Positions 56,108-64,000 of a stretch of DNA of 64,000 bases are shown here, piece after piece. A model generated the notes under the pieces. That model did no database searches, was not told the origin of the DNA, and saw nothing but the letters and a program-made list of their open reading frames with translations. This DNA is from Paenibacillus silvestris (lineage in GTDB: Bacteria; Bacillota; Bacilli; Paenibacillales; NBRC-103111): contig NZ_WTUZ01000012.1 in the NCBI RefSeq assembly GCF_009882985.1, forward strand, positions 1 through 64,000, in the 5' to 3' direction. The stretch's first letter is position 1; each line of letters starts with the position of its first letter. The translations under genes and the position numbers were made by a program.

Positions 56108-57719
56108 TCTACCTATACTCAGTCTAATCGCTTTCTCACCGTTGCTCGGCGTGCTGGTCCTGCTCTTCATTCGAAGTGATCGCGGCCGTTTAATCAAAAC
56201 GATCGGTATCGTCACGACATTGATTCCACTTATTTTGGCAGCGTGGCTGTATGTGGACTACAACTTTCAAGGTGATCCGATTCAGTACAAAGAACAACTC
56301 GACTGGATCAAAGTCCCTCTTAATCATGAGGGAATTCAACAAATTACATCATATTTCTTTGAATTCAAATACAGCGTAGCCGTAGATGGAATTTCATTGC
56401 CGCTTGTCTTTTTAACCGCTCTTGTGTCGTCCATGGCTGCTCTAGCCTCGGTGTACATCAAGAAACGCTGGAAAACGTACTTTATTTTATTCCTGCTGCT
56501 GGAAACCGGTATGTTTGGCGTCTTTATGGCTCAGGACCTGTTCTTGTTCTTCTTGTTCTTCGAAATTACGCTCGTGCCGATGTTCTTCCTGATCGGAATA
56601 TGGGGGTATATGAACAGAGAGCAGGCGGCTAACCGCTTCCTTCTCTACAATGGTCTTGGCTCAGCGATCATGCTGATTGCCTTCCTTATTCTTGTCAGCA
56701 CGGCTGGATTCAACCAAGACCCGTCGCAGACAGAGGCTATCATTTACTACAGCGGAGATATTCATACGATTGCACATAATTTGCTGCAAGATCCAGCCGC
56801 TTACGTGAATCAAGAGGGAGCTCCATTCTTCTTAAGCCCAGCCATGAAATGGACCGTGTTCATTATGCTGCTGGTCGCCTTCGGTATTAAGCTGCCGATC
56901 TTCCCGTTCCATACGTGGATGCTAAAAGTACATACAGAGGCTCCGCCTGCTGTCGTTATGATTCACTCCGGTATTTTGTTGAAAATGGGAGCTTACGGCC
57001 TTATCCGCTTCGGGATTCTCTTCTTCCCAGCGGAAGCGAAGCAGTGGGCCTGGATGCTAGCGCTCCTAGGTGTAATCAACATCGTGTACGGCGCCATTCT
57101 CGCGATGGTGCAAAAAGACTTCAAACTCGTGCTGGCTTACTCGAGTATCAGTCATATGGGCATCGTCCTGCTCGGTCTCGCTGCATTTAATGTATCGGGC
57201 CTGCAGGGAGCCGTGTTCCAATTGATCTCACACGGTCTGATCTCGGCCCTGATGTTCCTGCTCGTCGGCAGCATCTACGAGCGGACGAACACGACCGAGC
57301 TCGATCGCTTAGGCGGTCTCGCCTCGTCGGTTCCCTTCATCAGCGGGATTCTGCTGATTGCGGGGATGGCCTCACTCGGATTGCCGGGCTTATCCGGTTT
57401 CATCAGTGAGTTTCTCGCGTTCCTCGGACTCTTCGAGACACACCGGGTGTACGCGATTATCGGTACACTGGGGATCATTCTCGCAGCGGTTTATGTGCTG
57501 CGCGGGGTGCTGAACATCACGTTTGGCCCTAAGCAGCCAACCTTGGTCCTGCAAGGGATACGCGACGCGCGGTTAATCGAGGCGGTGCCGATGATAACCT
57601 TAGTAGCGTTCATCCTATTGCTCGGGGTGTACCCAAGCGTGCTGAGCCAGCCGCTTCAGCAAACGATAGGCAGCTTGGATCAATTGATCCAAAGTGTAGC
57701 CGGGAAGATAGGAGGTTAG
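56097..57719 (+). CDS. nuoM: NADH-quinone oxidoreductase subunit M
   Basis: 540 residues. Antiporter-like pump: FFEITLVPMFFLIGIWG, GIKLPIFPFHTWMLKVHTEAP and LVLAYSSISHMGIVLLG. The ATG follows AAGGAGG inside the end of nuoL. Confidence 0.98.
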   Translation: MPANLPILSLIAFSPLLGVLVLLFIRSDRGRLIKTIGIVTTLIPLILAAWLYVDYNFQGDPIQYKEQLDWIKVPLNHEGIQQITSYFFEFKYSVAVDGISLPLVFLTALVSSMAALASVYIKKRWKTYFILFLLLETGMFGVFMAQDLFLFFLFFEITLVPMFFLIGIWGYMNREQAANRFLLYNGLGSAIMLIAFLILVSTAGFNQDPSQTEAIIYYSGDIHTIAHNLLQDPAAYVNQEGAPFFLSPAMKWTVFIMLLVAFGIKLPIFPFHTWMLKVHTEAPPAVVMIHSGILLKMGAYGLIRFGILFFPAEAKQWAWMLALLGVINIVYGAILAMVQKDFKLVLAYSSISHMGIVLLGLAAFNVSGLQGAVFQLISHGLISALMFLLVGSIYERTNTTELDRLGGLASSVPFISGILLIAGMASLGLPGLSGFISEFLAFLGLFETHRVYAIIGTLGIILAAVYVLRGVLNITFGPKQPTLVLQGIRDARLIEAVPMITLVAFILLLGVYPSVLSQPLQQTIGSLDQLIQSVAGKIGG

Positions 57720-57723
57720 TCCG

Positions 57724-59235
57724 GTGGAACAGCTTCGACTCCAAGTCTCCGATTTAGTACATCTGCTGCCTGAGCTTTCGCTGGTTGCCACCGCGATCAT
57801 CCTATCTCTCTTGGATTTGATCCTGCCAAGCAGGTTAAGTCGTTCCGTTATTGGATGGTTGACCTTGGTCGGCCTTGTGATTTCTGGTGTATTCGTCTTG
57901 CTTCAGCTGAATCCGGATGAGGCGATTCAGCTGCTCAATCAGAGTTATAGAGTGGATGACTTCTCCAATCTGTTGAAATTATTCACTATAGTAGGAACCG
58001 GATTCGTTGTTCTGATGAGTCTAAGTTTCGTGAAGGAAGATACAATCCCGCATGTAGGCGAGTACTATTACTTCTATCTGCCCGCAGCGTTAGGTGCAAT
58101 GATTATGTCATCCTCCGGTGATTTAATTACGTTGTACGTAGGGCTGGAACTGCTTAGTATTACCTCATACTTACTTGTAGCGATGAAGAAGAAGGATAGC
58201 AAGTCCAATGAAGGAGCGTTTAAATACCTAGTAATGGGCGGCATATCTTCAGCCATCATTTTGTATGGCATGTCCTTCTTGTACGGCATGGTGGGATCGA
58301 GCAATCTTTCGCAGATTGGCGCTGCGCTCCCATCGCTCATTGGTTCGTATGAGCCGCTGCTCTATGTTTCGTTCTTCATGCTGCTTGCTGGATTCGGCTT
58401 CAAAATCGCCGCCGCCCCTTTCCACAGCTGGGCGCCGGATGTCTACCAAGGCGCACCGACGCCAGTGACGGCTTTCTTGGCTGTCGTGTCCAAAGGTGCC
58501 GGTTTTGCCATCCTTTTCCGAGTTTTCTACGTCTTGTTCGGATTTACGTCTTTTGAGGAATCGAAATTCCAATCCGATGTGTTCCTGGCCATTTCGGTCA
58601 TGGCTGCAATCGCTATGGTGGCGGGTAATTTCATCGCCCTGAAGCAAACGAATATGAAAAGGCTATTGGCTTACTCGGGAATTGCCAATGCAGGATATTT
58701 GCTGGTTCCAATTGCTACGTACTTCTCAGGTGTCCATTACGCGAATTTCTCTGAATTCATTTTCTATCTGATCGCGTACTTGTTCATGAATATCGGGGCT
58801 TTTGCGGTGCTGATGATTATCGAGCAAGCAGAGGGGCATACCGAGGCCAAAGGCTTTGGAGGCCTGTATTATCGGGCTCCTTTTACAGCTGCTGCGATGG
58901 TATTGATTGTGTTGTCCTTAACGGGAATCCCGATTTCCGGCGGATTCTTCGGTAAGCTGTACATCATACTCGGTACGATGCAAACCCACCAATACTGGCT
59001 CGGCTCTTTAATGATCGCGACAAGTGTTGTATCGTTTTACTACTACTTTGGCGTCGTTCGCCAAATGTTCATGCGCAGCGATTATGAGCCGGCTGAGGTG
59101 AAGGTGCCTATTACCCTGGGCATAACGGTCTGGTTATGTGCTATTATTGGCGTAGTGCTAGGCTTTGTGCCGCATCTCGTACTCAGATGGATTGAATCCA
59201 TCTTCATGCTAACGAAGGATTTTATCTTGATGTAA
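57724..59235 (+). CDS. nuoN: NADH-quinone oxidoreductase subunit N
   Basis: 503 residues, third antiporter-like pump: LELLSITSYLLVAM, AAPFHSWAPDVYQGAPTPVT and RLLAYSGIANAGYLLVP. The GTG start follows AGGAGG. Last gene of the operon; no nuoE, nuoF or nuoG was seen. Confidence 0.98.
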   Translation: MEQLRLQVSDLVHLLPELSLVATAIILSLLDLILPSRLSRSVIGWLTLVGLVISGVFVLLQLNPDEAIQLLNQSYRVDDFSNLLKLFTIVGTGFVVLMSLSFVKEDTIPHVGEYYYFYLPAALGAMIMSSSGDLITLYVGLELLSITSYLLVAMKKKDSKSNEGAFKYLVMGGISSAIILYGMSFLYGMVGSSNLSQIGAALPSLIGSYEPLLYVSFFMLLAGFGFKIAAAPFHSWAPDVYQGAPTPVTAFLAVVSKGAGFAILFRVFYVLFGFTSFEESKFQSDVFLAISVMAAIAMVAGNFIALKQTNMKRLLAYSGIANAGYLLVPIATYFSGVHYANFSEFIFYLIAYLFMNIGAFAVLMIIEQAEGHTEAKGFGGLYYRAPFTAAAMVLIVLSLTGIPISGGFFGKLYIILGTMQTHQYWLGSLMIATSVVSFYYYFGVVRQMFMRSDYEPAEVKVPITLGITVWLCAIIGVVLGFVPHLVLRWIESIFMLTKDFILM

Positions 59236-59245
59236 ATGTTATGGA

Positions 59246-59276
59246 GTCCTCCCTTCGGTGGGAGGGCTTTTTTTTG
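59246..59276 (+). terminator. nuo operon terminator
   Basis: TCCTCCC pairs with GGGAGGG around TTCGGT, followed by eight T's. Confidence 0.9.
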
Positions 59277-59495
59277 TTTTGCCCACTAGAAACTGTATGT
59301 GGTAATTGCCTCCAAATCACACACAAATCCCATAATTGCATGTACAATAGACAGAAGTGGATAAGCTCCCTAAACTTTTCTTAAAAGTTCTGAACTTTTT
59401 GCGAAGAAAAACCGTTATATGTATCGAGAAGACGGGTAATGTGGTATAGATAGATAAGGCAAAAGACCATTACGAGATAAAGGAACTGTGATTTC

Positions 59496-62024
59496 ATGAA
59501 ATTCATTCGACACTTATGGCTCATCGTCCTGATGATGCTCGTTGTGGAACTTACAGTGATGGTTACAAAAACAGAAGCAGCGTATCCCGTTTCGACGGAT
59601 CCCATGAGGGTGAAACAAACCTATCTGGATATGATCCATATAGATCAAGCGTGGGCTGCGGCTGGAGATTCCCGTGCGTCCATTGTAGTAGCAGTGGTTG
59701 ATACGGGTGTTGATCTTACTCATCCTGATTTAGTAGGTAATTTGGTAGATGGTGTGAACTTGCTTCAGCCTTCAAAAAAGCCAATTGACGATAATGGACA
59801 CGGAACGAATGTAGCTGGCATCATTGCGGCATCGATCAATAACGATAAAGGTATTGCAGGTATAGCTCCGATTGCCAAAATCATGCCGATTAAAGCGCTG
59901 GAGTCAGATGGAACCGGCGGAGAAGCGAAGCTTGGTGAAGGCATTAAGTATGCCGTGGATCATGGAGCGAAGATCGTCGTACTTTCCCTGGGACTGAATA
60001 AGTACTCGGATTACATGGCAGGTGTTGTACAGTATGCAGAGGACCACAATGTATTGTTGGTTGCTGCTGTCGGCAATGAAAGCATGAGTGTGAAATATCC
60101 TGCGGCATATCCAACGGTATTAGCTGTAGGAGGCGTTACGGCTGATAAGCAGGCAGACTCTCGTTCGAATTTTGGGCCTGAGCTGGATTTAGTTGCACCA
60201 TGGGATGTGTATACCACAGCTCTAGGCGGCGGCTATCAGTATCAAGACGGCAGTTCGATGTCTGCACCGCAGGTTGCTGGGGCAGCTGCACTGGTGTGGA
60301 GCAAATTTCCAACGATGACCGCGTATGAAGTGAGATCTCAGTTGGAGCAGACGGCAGATGATCTGGCAGAAACCGGATGGGATGCCAAAACAGGATACGG
60401 ACTGCTGCGGGTGGATATGGCGCTGACTAAGCCTTATAAAGAGGATCGATTTGAGCCCAATGATCGTCAGAATCAAGCGGCTAAGTTGCCAATACATACC
60501 TCTGTGAAAGCGACATTATCCTCCGCGCTGGATGAGGATTGGTACGCGATTGATGCGGCCTATGACGGATATATTGAGCTGTGGTTGCAGAACACGGATA
60601 GCTCAGGTATTCGAGTACGCTTTGATTCGGGCGAAACCTTTATTGCGAATAATTCCTCGGATAGAACTCAGCCTTTCAAGGTGAAAGTGACCAAAGGGCG
60701 AACGTATTTGCAGCTTCAGTCCGTAGATCGTGAGCGGAAAACGGGAATTAATTATAGCTTGCGAACGGATTTTGTTATTTACACAGATCCATTTGAAGAT
60801 AATGATAAGCAGTACAAAGCATTTGCTCTACCCGAGCGCAGCCAAACGATTCACGGAACCTTTCATCAAAAAGGAGATATCGATTGGTTCGTCTTAAATC
60901 TGGAGCACTCGGGCTCAATGAGGTTGAAGCTCTCCGTGGATACGGGTCGTATAGATCCGATGATTCTCTTTCAGAAGGAAGGGGAGAAGTCGATATCTAT
61001 TGACCAAGGCGGTGACGGTGGAATTGAGATCAGCTCGCTCATGGATGTATTTCCAGGGCAATACTATATTCGAGTCAGTAATACGAAGGATTATACCGAA
61101 CCGATTACAGGTGAATATACACTGGAAATCGAATATACGCCGAAGTTGATTGATCCGAATGAACCTAATGATAAATCGTATCAAGCGACTTTTGCAGCGA
61201 TGAATTCGGTGTACGAAGGTTTGTTTAATACCAACGATGACGTTGACTGGTTCGAATTCCGGATGGGCCAAAACGGTCTGGCACAAGTACGATTGACCAA
61301 CATCCCAACTTCAAGGACGATGTACGCAACACTATATGACAGCACCTTGAAGGAACAAGGCTTTTATAGAAATGAATACGGTACGGATCAGCTGTTTCTT
61401 GAGAAAACACTGAATGCAGGCACCTATTATATTAAGCTGCAAGCAAATCAATGGTTCATGAGTCAAATGTACAGGTTGAAAATTGGCAGCTACACGCTGG
61501 TAAGCGGTTTTGCCGATATTGAAGGGCACTGGGCTCAAGATGCGATAAGCAAGCTTACGGAGCAAGGCGTGATCAGCGGTTATGGAAATTACCGTTTTGC
61601 TCCGAATCAGTCGATTACACGTGCAGAGGCGGCGACGGTGTTGACTCGAGCTTTGAAGCTGACTAAGCGCAAGGATCTGAAGTTCTCCGACATGGATGCT
61701 TCACATTGGGCTTATGAGAATGTAGCCAAAGCGCTGCAAGCCGATATCGTCGCAGGATACCCGAATGGAACATTTGGACCCGATCGCACGCTTACACGTA
61801 TGGAAATGACACAAATGCTTGCCCGCAGCATGAATATGACAGGGAAGAAGCGAGGGAACTCACCTTTTAACGACGTAGATGAGTCTTACTGGGGTCTGGG
61901 TATTTTGAAACAAATGTCGGCTGATGGTTGGATCACGGGCTATGCAGATGGCTCGTTCCATCCCGATGAGCAAGCCACACGCGCTGAATTCGTCTCGATG
62001 CTAGTGAAAGTAATGAATCGGTAG
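59496..62024 (+). CDS. SLH-anchored subtilisin-like serine protease
   Basis: 842 residues. Signal peptide (about 1-28). Peptidase S8 domain (about 35-310) with Asp69 in VVDTGVD, His102 in GHGT, Asn194 in AVGNES and Ser254 in GSSMSAPQVAG, so it should be active. No long prodomain is present: only about 25 residues lie between the signal peptide and the catalytic domain. Three pre-peptidase C-terminal-like beta domains follow (each opening with FEPND, FEDND or NEPND, then DWY/DWF). Three SLH domains (from about 675) end the protein. It should work on the cell surface. It stands alone between nuo and a DUF1146-murA pair. Confidence 0.93.
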   Translation: MKFIRHLWLIVLMMLVVELTVMVTKTEAAYPVSTDPMRVKQTYLDMIHIDQAWAAAGDSRASIVVAVVDTGVDLTHPDLVGNLVDGVNLLQPSKKPIDDNGHGTNVAGIIAASINNDKGIAGIAPIAKIMPIKALESDGTGGEAKLGEGIKYAVDHGAKIVVLSLGLNKYSDYMAGVVQYAEDHNVLLVAAVGNESMSVKYPAAYPTVLAVGGVTADKQADSRSNFGPELDLVAPWDVYTTALGGGYQYQDGSSMSAPQVAGAAALVWSKFPTMTAYEVRSQLEQTADDLAETGWDAKTGYGLLRVDMALTKPYKEDRFEPNDRQNQAAKLPIHTSVKATLSSALDEDWYAIDAAYDGYIELWLQNTDSSGIRVRFDSGETFIANNSSDRTQPFKVKVTKGRTYLQLQSVDRERKTGINYSLRTDFVIYTDPFEDNDKQYKAFALPERSQTIHGTFHQKGDIDWFVLNLEHSGSMRLKLSVDTGRIDPMILFQKEGEKSISIDQGGDGGIEISSLMDVFPGQYYIRVSNTKDYTEPITGEYTLEIEYTPKLIDPNEPNDKSYQATFAAMNSVYEGLFNTNDDVDWFEFRMGQNGLAQVRLTNIPTSRTMYATLYDSTLKEQGFYRNEYGTDQLFLEKTLNAGTYYIKLQANQWFMSQMYRLKIGSYTLVSGFADIEGHWAQDAISKLTEQGVISGYGNYRFAPNQSITRAEAATVLTRALKLTKRKDLKFSDMDASHWAYENVAKALQADIVAGYPNGTFGPDRTLTRMEMTQMLARSMNMTGKKRGNSPFNDVDESYWGLGILKQMSADGWITGYADGSFHPDEQATRAEFVSMLVKVMNR

Positions 62025-62043
62025 AACCGAAAAGGAGTGGCCT

Positions 62044-62304
62044 ATGGGAGAAACAGACAAATGGAATGAAGCCGCGAAGTATGCTTCGGTAATGAACATG
62101 GTCGATATTGTGGTTTACATCCTATGTATCGGCCTCGCGTGGTGGGCGTTGCAAGCGTTCCGCTTTGATGTGCTGCTTAAGAATCCAAAAGGCGCTCAAG
62201 CCATTATGCTCCAAATCTTGCTTTCTATTGGGCTCGGGCACTTAGTCGCTAGTTTTTTCATCCAATATTTAGGTCTCTCCATGGGCTTCGGAAAGATGTT
62301 TTAA
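62044..62304 (+). CDS. DUF1146 small membrane protein (YwzB-like)
   Basis: 86 residues and two hydrophobic segments (about 20-36 and 55-76). The sequence ALQAFRFDVLLKNPKGAQA matches the DUF1146 family, which in Bacillus lies between the atp operon and murA. Function unknown. AAAGGAG precedes the ATG, 19 bases after the protease gene. Confidence 0.88.
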   Translation: MGETDKWNEAAKYASVMNMVDIVVYILCIGLAWWALQAFRFDVLLKNPKGAQAIMLQILLSIGLGHLVASFFIQYLGLSMGFGKMF

Positions 62305-62501
62305 TTCCTTTTTTCGAATAATGATTTAAATTGTTGTCAACAATGGATAGTAGAACGGATCGAAAATGGAGATCCTATTCGAACTCTATGTAAGTGTTTC
62401 AGAATACCAAAAGAACACAGTTGTAACTATGTGGCTTGTGATGATAAACTTAGGAAATGTGCAAAACCTTGTAATTAAAATAAGTGCGCGGAGGGACCAT
62501 G

Positions 62502-63821
62502 ATGAGCAAAATTATCGTCCGCGGTGGCCGAAAGTTAGCTGGCAATGTGAAAATCAACGGAGCGAAAAATGCGGTACTGCCGATTATTGCAGCTTCCATT
62601 CTGGGGTCGGAAGGTGAAAGCGTCATCCACGATGCGCCTCCCCTTGACGATGTACTAGTCATTAATAAAGTATTGCAAAGCTTAGGTATCGAAGTATCCT
62701 ATGACCGACAGGTGATTCGTGTTCGTGCGGAACGCATTGACACATGCGAAGCATCCTATGATCTAGTCCGTAAAATGAGAGCCTCTTTCCTTGTTATGGG
62801 GCCATTGTTAGCAAGACGTGGGCAAGCGAGAATTTCTCTCCCAGGCGGTTGTGCGATTGGCACGAGGCCGATTGATCAGCATCTCAAGGGCTTTGAAGCG
62901 ATGGGTGCCGATATTGAATTGGGTCAAGGGTATATTGAAGCTAGAGTGAAAGGGCGCCTGAAGGGTGCCAAAATTTATTTGGATGTAGCCAGCGTTGGCG
63001 CAACCGAAAATATTATGATGGCTGCTACGCTTGCTGAGGGCACAACCATCATTGAGAATGCAGCCAAAGAGCCGGAGATTGTCGACTTGGCTAACTATCT
63101 GAATGCGATGGGTGCGGTTATTCGCGGCGCAGGAACAGGCGTTATTCGTATTGAAGGCGTAGAGAAACTTTGTGGGGCCGTACATACGGTTATACCGGAT
63201 CGTGTAGAAGCGGGAACATATATGATCGCTGCTGCTATTACTGGCAGTGAACTGTACATGGAAAATGCGATTGGTGATCATCTCCGTCCTGTTATTTCCA
63301 AAATGCAGGAAATGGGCGTTATCATCGAAGAAGATGAGAACGGCATTCGCGTGCGTGCGTCGGGGCCGCTACGTGCAGTTGACGTGAAAACGCTGCCGTA
63401 TCCGGGCTTCCCAACCGATATGCAGTCGCAAATGATGGCGCTGCTGATGGTGGCGGATGGCACGAGTCTTGTGACGGAGACGGTGTTTGAGAATCGCTTC
63501 ATGCACGTAGAAGAATTCGCGAACATGAATGCCCACATTAAAGTCGATGGGCGCACAGCGATCGTCAGCGGTAATGCTACGCTTCGCGGTGCAAAAGTGT
63601 GTGCAACCGACTTGCGTGCTGGAGCGGCGCTGATTCTGGCGGCTTTGGCAGCGGAAGGTGAGACCGAGATTACAGGCGTTCACCATATTGATCGCGGCTA
63701 CGTCGATATTACGGATGTATTGCGCGGACTTGGTGCCGATATTTATCGGTCGGTGCCTCAACAAGTGGAACAGGAAACGGCAGAGCTGGGGTTTTTCAAT
63801 ATCCAGCCAACCTTAGCGTAG
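62502..63821 (+). CDS. murA: UDP-N-acetylglucosamine 1-carboxyvinyltransferase
   Basis: First committed step of peptidoglycan synthesis: adds enolpyruvate from PEP to UDP-GlcNAc. 439 residues. The active-site cysteine is Cys117 in [11 protein letters not shown], so fosfomycin sensitivity of the enzyme is expected. [14 protein letters not shown] near the N-terminus and [15 protein letters not shown] are typical. The ATG at 62502 is 6 bases after GGAGGG; the ATG at 62499 and a GTG at 62484 are alternatives. Confidence 0.98.
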   Translation: MSKIIVRGGRKLAGNVKINGAKNAVLPIIAASILGSEGESVIHDAPPLDDVLVINKVLQSLGIEVSYDRQVIRVRAERIDTCEASYDLVRKMRASFLVMGPLLARRGQARISLPGGCAIGTRPIDQHLKGFEAMGADIELGQGYIEARVKGRLKGAKIYLDVASVGATENIMMAATLAEGTTIIENAAKEPEIVDLANYLNAMGAVIRGAGTGVIRIEGVEKLCGAVHTVIPDRVEAGTYMIAAAITGSELYMENAIGDHLRPVISKMQEMGVIIEEDENGIRVRASGPLRAVDVKTLPYPGFPTDMQSQMMALLMVADGTSLVTETVFENRFMHVEEFANMNAHIKVDGRTAIVSGNATLRGAKVCATDLRAGAALILAALAAEGETEITGVHHIDRGYVDITDVLRGLGADIYRSVPQQVEQETAELGFFNIQPTLA

Positions 63822-63834
63822 GATGAATAGAAAG

Positions 63835-63867
63835 AACCGTCGGAGTGAGCTCCGGCGGTTTTTTTAT
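63835..63867 (+). terminator. murA terminator
   Basis: AACCGTCGGAG pairs with CTCCGGCGGTT around TGAG, followed by T's. Confidence 0.9.
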
Positions 63868-63893
63868 TTTAAATAGTTGGGGGTAGTGCTCGG

Positions 63894-63962
63894 GGAACTA
63901 TGATCCGTTATTTCCACGAAAATGCATGATTTCCAAGGCAAGAGGAACTATGATCCGCTATT
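63894..63962. repeat. composite repeat, copy C, first half only
   Basis: Two plus-strand units, GGAACTATGATCCGTTATT (63894) and GGAACTATGATCCGCTATT (63944), stand 50 bases apart after murA. By the geometry of copies A and B the inverted units would begin at about base 64000, where the window ends. Confidence 0.75.
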
Positions 63963-64000
63963 GTACTGATGTCACCTCAAAAACGCCATATGGAGGACAA

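Overview
The window looks like a chromosomal segment of a spore-forming, S-layer-bearing member of the Bacillota, most probably Paenibacillus or a close relative. The evidence is spore genes (spoIIR and an sspP-like gene), two large secreted proteins with triple SLH domains, an MsmX-dependent type of sugar ABC transporter beside a membrane-anchored AraC regulator, an 11-subunit Nuo complex without NuoEFG, and gene orders known from Bacillus. No plasmid, prophage or insertion sequence was recognised.

Layout. (1) 1-7.7 kb: the end of an rRNA operon (5S), a DUF4015 lipoprotein, then guaB, dacA, pdxS, pdxT, serS and tRNA-Ser(UGA), the classical right-of-origin order. (2) 7.8-25.3 kb, accessory: a copper-amine-oxidase-domain protein, a 1387-residue SLH surface protein, a small spore gene cluster ending in an sspP homologue behind a sigma-G-like promoter, an ECF sigma/anti-sigma/TM2-repeat membrane protein operon on the minus strand, two MFS-type exporters (the second lies at 36-37 kb), a sugar ABC transporter with its regulator, then a repeat-rich 1-kb stretch holding tRNA-Arg(CCU), and tadA. 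(3) 25.3-26.5 kb: a DnaA-box cluster, a strong promoter, a cyclic-di-GMP-I riboswitch with terminator, and a PilZ protein. (4) 26.5-41.3 kb: ychF, prfA, prmC, spoIIR, tsaC (ywlC), mntP, ywlE, a ZTP riboswitch, rpiB, ywlG, glyA, an MFS/SgrR divergent pair, upp and mnaA. (5) 41.4-48.8 kb: the complete F1Fo ATP synthase operon atpZIBEFHAGDC. (6) 48.9-59.3 kb: nuoABCDHIJKLMN. (7) 59.5-63.9 kb: an SLH-anchored subtilase, a DUF1146 protein and murA.

How the genes work together. The core is growth housekeeping: GMP, vitamin B6, one-carbon and uracil metabolism, translation termination, respiration and ATP synthesis. ZTP, the folate-stress alarmone, is predicted to control rpiB-ywlG-glyA through a riboswitch. 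Cyclic di-GMP is predicted to act twice on one transcript, first on the riboswitch and then on the encoded PilZ protein. MnaA and MurA feed the cell wall and wall polymers to which the SLH proteins bind.

Less ordinary signals are a four-unit composite intergenic repeat with constant 51/56/51-base geometry (two complete copies and a third cut by the window end), a second repeat family with similar geometry, two unrecognised small genes that appear to share a forespore operon with sspP, an ECF sigma gene that seems to start at AUU, and hairpins that recur just ahead of ribosome binding sites. All family names come from reading the translations. No database search was run.
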